The notes beneath the pieces are model-generated. The model saw only the letters and a program-made list of their open reading frames with translations. It made no database searches and had not been told where the DNA came from. Position numbers and translations under genes: made by a program. From Ahaetulla prasina (taxonomy: Eukaryota; Chordata; Lepidosauria; Squamata; Colubridae), in contig NC_080546.1 of the NCBI RefSeq assembly GCF_028640845.1, forward strand, positions 17,519,020 to 17,583,019: a stretch of 64,000 nucleotides of DNA. The letters are read 5' to 3'. Below are positions 1 to 9,900 of this stretch, piece by piece (the stretch's first letter is position 1; every line of letters begins with the position of its first letter).

Positions 1-330
1 GGAGCGGGCTAGGCCCGACGCGCTCGGCAACCGGGGCAAAAGCCGCGACGGGCAAACGAGACCGGGCGGATAGCAAAACAAGGGCAAAAGCTGCGAGGCC
101 GACCTGAGCGGCTTTTTCGACAGGGGGCACACGAGGATCTCCAGCAGCCCGGCGTCGAAGGGCGGCTCTTGCGGTCCTTGGCCGGTGGTTTTTCCCCCGT
201 TCTCCGCCGCCGCCGCGCAAGCCGGCCGGCTGGCCCGCAGGAGCCCCTGGCGCGGGAGGTGAGTCAGAAGCCGCAAGCCGGGCAGGGCGAGCATGATTCG
301 CCGTAGAGCGCGAAAGGTCGAACCAGCCCG
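1..330. promoter_or_regulatory. CpG-rich segment with a splice-donor-like site
   Basis: This stretch is GC-rich and full of CpG, unlike the AT-rich introns that follow. The + strand reads gcgggag|gtgagt, an almost perfect donor with GT at 259-260, and there is no ATG upstream of it. That is what a promoter with a noncoding first exon would look like. It lies upstream of HECT exons that should be internal to the HERC5/6 gene, so it could be an alternative promoter, another gene's promoter, or an assembly join. The window edge prevents a decision. Confidence 0.4.
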
Positions 331-504
331 GAAATAGAAACCCCGCCTTTGTGGGAACTCTTTCCGGGGTAGCGGAGCGCTTGAAAATAGAATTCCGGTA
401 TGCTTTTTAAGCACTCTGCCTTTGGTTCCGGGCGGGATTTGGACTGCCGGTTTTCCTCCTTAAAGCAGCCCTCCTATGTGAGGAGGATGGACGTGGGCGG
501 TTCG

Positions 505-565
505 GGAGAATAGAATAGAATTTTTTATTGGCCAAGTGTGATTGGACACACAAGGAATTTGTCTT
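505..565 (-). repeat. L2-like LINE 3' tail
   Basis: The minus strand reads the tail seen at 16100-16180 and 20190-20290 (ccttgtgtgtccaatcacac, then ttggccaataaaaaattcta). The ATTCT-like bases sit at the left edge, so this is the 3' tip of a minus-strand LINE copy. Confidence 0.6.
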
Positions 566-674
566 CCTTGTGAGGAACGAGAGGGCTGGGGAACTGGCAA
601 ACCTAATTTAGGTGGATTTACCGAACCCAAGGCTTTTATCGAACCGCCTTCTAAGTCAAGTCTTCTCCAACTTT

Positions 675-762
675 GAAGATGTGCGCAGCCTTCAACTCCC
701 AGAATCCCTTGGGCAGCACGGCGGCTGGGGAATTCTGCGAGTTGAAGTCCACAAGTCTTAAA
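675..762. mobile_element. fragment of palindromic hAT-type miniature element
   Basis: Both ends resemble one arm of the family seen complete at 63448-63587 (aactcccagaat ... gaagtccacaagtcttaaag). Only part of the palindrome remains. Confidence 0.5.
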
Positions 763-769
763 GTTTTTT

Positions 770-1460
770 TTTAATTATTTTATTTTGACATAACATTATA
801 TACAGGAACATATATTGAAAGGAAACAATAGGACAGGAAGGGTAGGCACTTTTGTGCACTTATGCACGCCCCTTATAGTCCTCTTAGGAATGGGGTGAGG
901 TCAATGGTAGACAGTTTTTGGTTAAAGCTTTTAGGAGTTGGAGAGGATACCACTGAGTCAGGTAGTGTATTCCAAGCATTAACAACTCTGTTACTGAAGT
1001 CATATTTTCTGCAATCAAGTTTGAAGTGGTTGACATTAAGTTTGAATCTATTGTTTGCTCTTGTATTATTGCTATTGAAGCTGAAGAAGTCTTTAACAGG
1101 AAGGACATTGCAATAGATGATTCTGTGTGTTAAACACAGGTCTTGTCGGAGTCGGCAGAGTTCTAAATTTTCTAATCCCAGGATTTCAAGTCTGGTGGAA
1201 TAAGGTATTTTGTTGTATTTAGTTCTTGTAAAATATTTTTGGACTCGTTCAATTGTATTAATGTCAGAGATGTGGTATGGGTTCCAGACAGATGAGCTGT
1301 ATTCAAGAATGGGTCTGGCAAATGTTTTGAATGCTCTGGTTAGTAGTGTTGAGTTTTTGGAAAAGAAGCTACGCAGAATTAGGTTTACAACTCTTAGAGC
1401 CTTTGTTGCTATATAGTTGCAGTGGGCTTTGGCAAAGTTGGAGACCCCTGTTCTAAGTCA
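770..1460 (-). mobile_element. LINE ORF2 C-terminal fragment (L2/CR1-like group)
   Basis: Read on the minus strand, broken frames give reverse-transcriptase tail motifs such as YSSSVWNPYHIS and NTLPDSVVSSPTPKSFK, followed by an AT-rich 3' end near 770-840. The same module recurs at 31068-31250. It lies in the intron or upstream region of the HERC5/6 gene and is not intact. Confidence 0.65.
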
Positions 1461-1831
1461 ACGAATAAGATTTTACATGGATCTCTTTTTTGTTGTTGGC
1501 TTTTTTTTTTTTTGTAAGACAAGATAAATCCTGATCTTGTTTGTTCTTCCTGAGAATTTCACTGATTTCTGGTGTGTATGTGTGTCACAATTTAATTTGA
1601 GCATTTATTTTTTTTTTTATTTTAAGGAAAACTTGAGAGGCTTTGGTCTTGAAAGGCTAGCACGTCTGAAAACAGATTTCGCTCTTCTGAATAATTTAGG
1701 GTTATAGCTTTAATTCAGAGTGGGGGGGGAACCTAGTAACAATGTTCTGATTTCTGAGCAACCAGAAATATTTTTATATTTATCAGTCTAAATTAGTGTA
1801 AATATCTGGTTAATTTTACTTAATTCTTCAG

Positions 1832-1975
1832 GTGTATTTTCAAGGCGAGCCTGACGTCAAGTATGGGGGCCTGATCCAGGAGTTCTTCACAATCATCAGC
1901 AGACAACTGTGTAGTCCAGAAGCACAACTATTTAGGCACTATGACGAATCACACCGTATTTGGTTCTCTCATGAG
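1832..1975 (+). CDS. HERC5/6 exon (HECT N-lobe start)
   Basis: Forty-eight codons, phase 0 at both ends, from [13 protein letters not shown] to RIWFSHE. The acceptor is ttcttcag and the donor is gag|gtatgt. It aligns with the start of the HECT N-lobe in other small HERCs. It has no internal ATG, so it cannot be a first coding exon by itself. Confidence 0.88.
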
Positions 1976-3872
1976 GTATGTACATGTATATACGTACTGC
2001 ATTTATTTATGCTTTCTGCTGTTAGCTATAAAAATAGGAATTACTTTGGAGGTAATTGATCTCTCTTACTGTTGACTTTTCAATAGAGGTTAGAATGTAC
2101 GCATGATTGTCCCATAAAAAGGATGGGAGGTGATAGCTGACTCTTTTTGGCATTGACTATTCAGAGATATATTATTTGTGGTCCTGGAAATTTGTTGTCC
2201 ATTTAGCTTTTGCGGATATATTTGTTGATATATTTCTCCTCTATTAATGGGAAAATGGTAAGCATTAATAAATGCTAGATTTGATCACCATCTGATGAAA
2301 CTTAACAGTTTCTGGTTGTAGCAGGGATATTGCATTAACCTACCTACCTACCTACCTACCTACTTTCTTCCTTCTTTACTCCTCTTTCCTTACCCTTTCT
2401 ATTCGGGAGTGGTTACCGAGCAGCCCCGACTTTACACCATTCCAACTTGTTTAATTCTACCCTTATTTCTATACTGTATTGCATTAACCTGTATCTTTAT
2501 TCTGGTGTGAAAAGATATTCCTATTAAAAAACTGTGAAGAAACAATACGGTAGAAATCGCACAAATAGATTATGCATGTGAACTATTCAGATATTGGTTT
2601 CCTTTACTACTTTTGCTTTCCTTTTTAGAATCAAGAATCATGTGCTTTCCATTCTTTCCTAATGCAGGTAGTCCTTGATTTACAATACTTAGTTTAGCAA
2701 CCATTCAAAATTACAAAATTGAAAAAAGTGACTTATGACCATTTTTCACACTTATGACCATTGCAGCATCCCCATGGTCACTTGAACAAAATTCAAACAT
2801 TTGGCAACTGACTCATATTTATGTCGGTTGCAATGTCCAGGGGTCATGTGATCAAGTTTTAAAACCTGACACGTAAAGTCAATGGGAAGCTGGAGTCACT
2901 TAACAACCATGTTACTAAATTAACAACTTACTTAATAACTCACTTAACAACTGTGACAAGAAAGGTTGCAAAATGGGGCAAAATTTACTTACCAAATGTT
3001 TCATTTAGCAATAGAAATTTTGGGCTCAATTGTGGTCACAAGTCAAGGACTACTTGTACAGGAAGAACTATAGTTTAATGGCAGATGACTTGCTCAGCAT
3101 GCAACAGATCTCAGGTTCAACCCCTGTTGAAATATCATAGACCAGGCGGTCAAACTTGATTTCATTGAGGGCCACATCAGGGATCGAGGGGGCGTGACTA
3201 GTGCAGTGTAGACATGGCCAGCTTGATGTCCTGAAGCAGGGGTAAAATGCTCCCGGTTCGGACCGGATCGCCTGATCTGGTAGCGATGGCGGCGGGTGGT
3301 TTGGAGAACCGGTAGCAAAATTCCCTGCCCCCCACAATGCCCAGCTGAGCCGCACAATCATCAGAGGGTTTTTTTTTCCTTTGGCTGAAAAAATGCTTTT
3401 AAAAGTAAAAAAAAAAAGCCTCTGACGATCAGGCAACTCAGCTGGGATTGTCAGAGCCTTTTAAAAGCATGTTTTTACAACCTCTTCGGCCAAAGAGAAG
3501 CCTATGCACGGTCCTTCTGGCTCTGTTTTTTGCTGTGACAGCCTTCTGCAGCCCTCTGCCAGTGAAAATGGAGCCTGGGAGGGCCGCGGGCCGCCCTCCC
3601 GAGCTCCATTTTCAACTGGCAGAGGCACTGTGGACTGGTCCTTCGCTGTTTCCAGAGCAGCCCTGCGGGCCGGATCTAAGCACCCCACAGGCCGGATTCA
3701 GCCTGCGGGCTTTGAATTTGACTCCCCTGCCATAGATGAAAGGGCTCACAATCCTTCAGTGTTCGTTAAAGTTAGCAGGACTGCGATAGAGGGAGCCATG
3801 ATTAGAATACTTCATTAGGTGGAATTAAGCATTCAGCAGACACCCATTTTTATCCTGCATTCATTCATTCAT

Positions 3873-3927
<55 letters not shown>

Positions 3928-6900
3928 TTTTTCATATTTTTATACCGCCCTTCTCCGAAGACTCAGGGCGGTGTACAGCAAAGATAAAAACATAGATATC
4001 AAAAAGTTTAAAATACAGTAACAAATTAAAAATCTAATTCAATATGCTGAGAAAATTTAAAAATTTAGTAAGTAAAAATTAATAAAATATATTAACCCCT
4101 TAAAACCCCCATAAAACCCTCAATTAAAACTATTATTTAGGCCAGTCCTGCTTGATGAAAAAAGAAGGTTTTTTGGGGAGTCCATATGCCTATAAGGATC
4201 CACATTGCTGGAGAAAACAAAGAACAGCCAGAGAGAAAATTGCCAAGCCGAGACAGTGCTGATGAAGTTGTAGAAAGGGGATTTAGGCAGGCAACCTCTT
4301 GCAGCTAAAGCCAAGTCATGGGAAATGAGTTTGAAATAGAAGTCTCAGAAATACAACATTTATTTTGTAAGTAGGTACTCATTCCTTTACACTGTATTTT
4401 TCAATACTTACATATTGATTTTTCAAATTAGGTATCAACACAGGAAGACATATATTTTTTAATTGGGATCCTGTTTGGAATAGCACTCCAAAATCAGAAG
4501 ATAATTGCTTTACCCTTCCCTCTTGCGTTGTTCAAGAAACTGGTAAATATGGAGCCAACGTTGGAAGATTTAAAAGAACTCTCGCCTACAGTTGGAAGGT
4601 ATGGCATAACATTTTTCAGAACCATATGGTGGTAATTGATATTGCAAATCATGTACCCTTTTCTTTTTCTGTGATCCAAAATTGCTTGGATATACACAAG
4701 CTGAAATTGGAAGATAAACCAAAGTCTGTCCTGGTTGATACTTAAAGGAAAGACATCTGAGAATCCAGGTGTTGGCTAGATTGGGACATTTAAAAGAAGA
4801 GTGAAGAAGGCAATGCCTAACTAGTTCTTTAATGCTGCCAAGAAAAGTGCAGGAATATAACCCCAGGAGTTATTCTTGACATGAAGTCTCCTTTATTTTC
4901 TCCATTTGGAAACTGGATGTCAGTCTTAGTTTAACTGAACGGAGACAAAAACTAAGCTGAAGGCTTAATAATATTATTAAAAATCAATTTCTCTTAAAAC
5001 TGACAGGAGCATAAATAAGCAAATTATTTTAATATTGGGGGAACCAGTTTGTTTCACTTTGTTCTTTTCCCGTTTAGTTCTCTTCAGGTTGTCCTGGATG
5101 CACGTTATGAAGACATCCTTAAAAACATGATGTTTGATTTCACGGTAGGACAATCTGGCTCGGTTAGACTGGTTTTTCTCCACTGCCACTCTTGAAAGCC
5201 TCAGAGGAAAAGATAACCTGAACTGACTGTTATATAACACTGTATGCTCTGCAGTAGTGGTGAATACCTGTAGCTAGGGTGTAGGATGAGAGTGGGGTTT
5301 GGTTTCCTAATGTTTCGTTACCAGGCTAAGCAACATCTTCAGTAGAATTTTGGGAATGTCAGTGTTGATGTTCTTCTGCTCATAAGGGCATCCCAATGAC
5401 TCTCACTTGATGTGACTACCCATCACAAGACCTTCACCTGACATGACCCCTCAGAAGACCCATCTCTGTGTTGTGATCTGCCAGCAGCCTGTGGAGTTGG
5501 CAATGAAGTCAGACAGCGATGAGGCTGACGAAGAGCATGGGCCAGTCCTGGAGGCTGAGGAAAGCCTGGATGAGGGCTCTGCATCGGAGGCAGAGGTTGA
5601 GCCAGGGCCATCAGGGAGTGAGGTGCGGACTCCAGAGCCTCCAGAGGCTGACAGTAGTGAGGCAGAGGAACGGGAGGAGGCCATTCCTAATGCACGCATG
5701 AGAAGAACTGCCAGAAGGCAAGAGCAGCTAAAGCAAAGAGGACGAGAGTAGGGCCAAGAGATGATTGGCCTCTCCCATAAGGCTTAAAAGACCAGCAACG
5801 GCATTTGGACTCTTTGCCGGAAAACAACGTTGATAGTTTTGTCTTCTTGCATTTGTTTTGTATTGGTGTCTTCTGAACTTTTGCCAAGAAAGGCCTTTGG
5901 CAGTTTGCCTAATTGGACCAAGGTTGATGATAGGATTGAGAATTGTGTTGGGAGGAATTTGCTTTAATTTATTTGGACTACGCTGAGAATGAGTTAATTC
6001 TCAGCTGTTCTAATAAAGTTTGTTTGTTTTTACACTGACTGAGTTTCCTACTACCTACTTGGGCCTGGGTCACAACACTCTGGACCCTTGATGTGACGCT
6101 CCCATCAAAAGACCTACTGACCACACGAAGCCCTCATAAGCAGAAGAACATCAACGCCGACATTCCTTAAATTCCGCTGAAGACGTTACCTAGCCTGGTA
6201 ACAAAATGTTCAGATACCAATCCACAAGCTCGGAGAACGAACCTCCACTCTCACTATATACTCTGCAGTTTCTAGTTATCTTGAGAATATCAGGTTGGGA
6301 AAACTGCTACACTATAATGTAACTTCTTTGACTTCAGGTTCAAGTGTTGTTTGAGCTCATCCAATTGTTATTTGGCCAAACCATGGTTAATGTAACTGCT
6401 TACTGAATTTATGCTAAATGTCTACGAAGATTCTCAGTCATCCAAGTCAGAGTTGTCTCAAACGTGCTTTTTTCAAAAGTCTACTGGACTATTTTTTTTT
6501 CCTTGACAAAGAAATGGAAAAAAAAAGACATTTTGCTTCTCATCCAAGAAGCTTAATCAGTTCTGACAGGATAATGGGGGGGATGGAAGAATTAGTTTTG
6601 ACAGGATGTTGGGGGGAGAGGAAATGGAAGGATCATATTTCTCTGCAGTAATTTGGTTGTTAATGCTCTCTGAGAGTCTTTGAGGCCACTTGGGGGTTAA
6701 TCTGTGCCCTCAGAATCACCTGAATCAAAATGCAAAGGGGCATGGAACCTTCTTGGAACTCCTGAAAGGACTACATTGTAGACAAGAGACCGGTGGTGAC
6801 TAATCCCTTTCCTATGTTAAAAATGAGGGCTACTCATTTTTAACATAGATGGCTTCTTTGACTCCTCTTTCAAACCAACGGTCCTCTCTATCTAGAATGT

Positions 6901-9900
6901 ACACATTGCTGCCTTCAAACTTTTGTTTTTCAAATGCAATGGACCCCTAAATCTTGTCCTGATGGGTTTGTTCTCCTATGTTGGGTCATGCACTTGCGAA
7001 GTGGTTGTTTTGTTTCACCAATGTAGAGAGCTGCACATCTCACTGCATTGTATCACCTTGCTCAGTTTGTGTCTCCGTGTTTTATCCTTGGGGTGGACAA
7101 TCTCGGCTAGCTTTTGTTTTCATAAACACTAATTAACATGTAGCTGTGTATATGTACATAGATACAGGCACATCCAGTTTTGTTAAATTAGTACAATAGA
7201 CAAAAACTTCATAGCAGTAAAACAACATAAATTCTACAATTCACTACAGATGTAATCTACAATGACATCCAGACCCATCATGCTGGGGGTCAACCTCAAA
7301 GAGGCAGATGTGACACGGCAATCAACAACCCTCCCTTTTTAACACAAGTTGCACTTTTTACCACACAGTGATGGTCAATCAACCGATCGAGTTGGCTCTT
7401 TTGACCTCATTGACCAACTCTCCCTGTTGATACCCATGATGGAATTTGTAATAAATCATGACTGTCAAAATACGATATATTTGCATTTATGTACTTGTCT
7501 CACAATATCTGATACAAGTACATCATTCGTGGCCCGTGTTTGATAATACGTATATACCATTGTTTACATAACCACACAGCCATGGTAATCAATTGCAGTT
7601 AGAAGCCAGCTTGCTGCCTTAAGAACAATGATCATTCAAGTGAACCCATTTTGGCCTGGAAGTTCCAGAACTGACATCCAAGTACAACATGAGGTCCTTC
7701 CTCTTGTTATCACCTGCCTTTTCCAAAGTGTGTGACAATGATGTGAAATACCAGCCCCACTAATATGGGGGAAATGTTCATTTCTATATTTCACCCATGT
7801 GCACATAATGCCTAATGTTCTGAAAACAAAGCAGAACCATCCATACTAATCTTTTATACCCATATCGCTATGCAGGTAGTAGAAGAGTGTAACGGATCCA
7901 TAATTGAGGTTGACTTGAAAGAAAATGGTGCCAACATACCTGTTACTTTATACAACAGGCAAGTTTTCCCAGGAATGGGTTTGTTCGTTGACTTTTAATT
8001 ACAATTACCTTTGGATAGAGGCAAATAGATGGGGAAGAAATGGAGGTAGTGACAGATTTTATTTTCCTGGGCTCCAAGATCACCGTAGCCAAGAAATTAA
8101 AAGATGCTTGTTCCTGGGGTGGAAAGCTATGGCAAATCTAGACATCTAGACACTCAGACTCTGCAAGCCCATAACCACTGTTTTATGAGCCGATTTTTGC
8201 TTTTATAAACTCTACCAAATAACCAAATGCCCATATTTACAGAAAAGAATATGTTGATGCTTATGTGAATTACACATTTAATGATTCCGTGAAGAAGCAG
8301 TTTGAGGACTTCCGACGTGGATTTCAAAGAGGCTGCCCAAGTACAACGTGGAAAATGTTTCTTCCTGTTGAGCTCCGCAATATCTTGTTTGGACATACCA
8401 CATACGACTGGGACCAATTAGAAAAGGTAAAACGTGCTCTTCCGCTTCAATCCTTATATTACTGGTCTTTAATTTCAGCGTCCTTATGGAATTATTTTTC
8501 TTTGAATTTGCGGGAGGGCTGGATGTTGGACATAGAACTAGATCGATCCTTAAATATGTATTGGGATAGAAAATGTGAGCGCAAGCAAATGCAGATAACT
8601 AAGTATTCAGAGAGGTGCACTATCAAAACAAGTACCATATTTTTCCATCTATAAAACGCCCCCATGTATAGGACGCCCCTCCCCCACCTACCCAAAATTT
8701 AGAAATCAATATTTCAAACATTAAATAGAAGACATTTATTTTGCAGAGTAAGACATTCGCTTACCAGTACCGGTATTTATTTATTTTTTTGTTTTCTGAC
8801 ATTTTTATGGGCTCAGAACGCTCTGGCATTACCGCTCCCTGTCGCACCTGGGCACTGGCTACACATACTCCGCAGCATCAGCTGACATCAGTTACATAAG
8901 GCTCATGATTGGAGGAAACCTGTTAGCTTGTCTCTGCAATCAGTAGTTTCGCTCCTGAGGCTAGTTTGCAGAGATAAGGTAGCGGCAGTTTCGCAACTGT
9001 GGTTCTTCTCTGCCCACCCATGTATAAGACGCCCTTCCATTTTTAGGTAAATAGTTTTAAGAAACAGTATCGTCTTATACATGGAAAAATACGGTATATC
9101 AACAAAAGCAATGAAACATACATTTGCTTGGCACCACGTCCCATCTGAACAAAGTAGGGATTTCTTTCGAGTATAAGGTTTACACAGGTTAAGGACGGAG
9201 ATGTCAGTAGCAGTCCCTTAGGCTGCAGCATCCTTAAGATCCACATTTATATTCCTCAGTGTGTGCAACAGTTTAACTGGTCCTCTGGTATACCTTCATA
9301 CATTCAGCAGTTCCCTACTTTTCCAGCTCTGTGGATCGGCATTGGTTGGGGATTGGGGGTGGGGATGGTTTCACGTGCTTGAGCAAATGTAACTTCGAGC
9401 ACCGGAACCAGACCACAGCCTGGAGAAGTCTTAAATGAAGTAGAGAATCTGCTTGGACTACAGATAGTTCTTGACTTGCAACAGTTCGTTTAGTGACCAT
9501 TTGAAGTTACAACGGCACTGAAGAAAGTGATTTATGACCATTATTCACACTTACGACCACTGTCCCATTCCCACAGTCATGTGATTTACATTCGGATGCT
9601 TGGCAACTGGTTCATACTTACGACGCAGCTTCCTGGGGTCATATGCTTGTCTTTTGCGACCTCCCGACAAGCAAAATCAACAGGGAAGCCACATTTACTT
9701 AACAACTGTGTTACTATTTTAACAACTGCAGCGATTCGCTTAACAGCTGTGGCAAGAAAAGTTGTAAAATGGGGCCAAGCTCGCTTGAAAAATTTCTCAC
9801 CTAGCAACATAAATTCTGAGCTCTGTTGTGATCGTAAGTTAAGGACTACCTGTATAGATACCATGAGCTGATCCATACTGAAAGCACTGCAAAATATATA

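Larger units (their letters stand above)
5270..6255. mobile_element. inverted-repeat element, split by a solo LTR
   Basis: The left arm (about 5290-5400, gttaccaggctaagcaac, then gttgatgttcttctgctcat) and the right arm (about 6125-6245) are inverted copies with roughly 80% match by eye. The LTR at 5469-6077 was inserted between them later. Confidence 0.65.
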
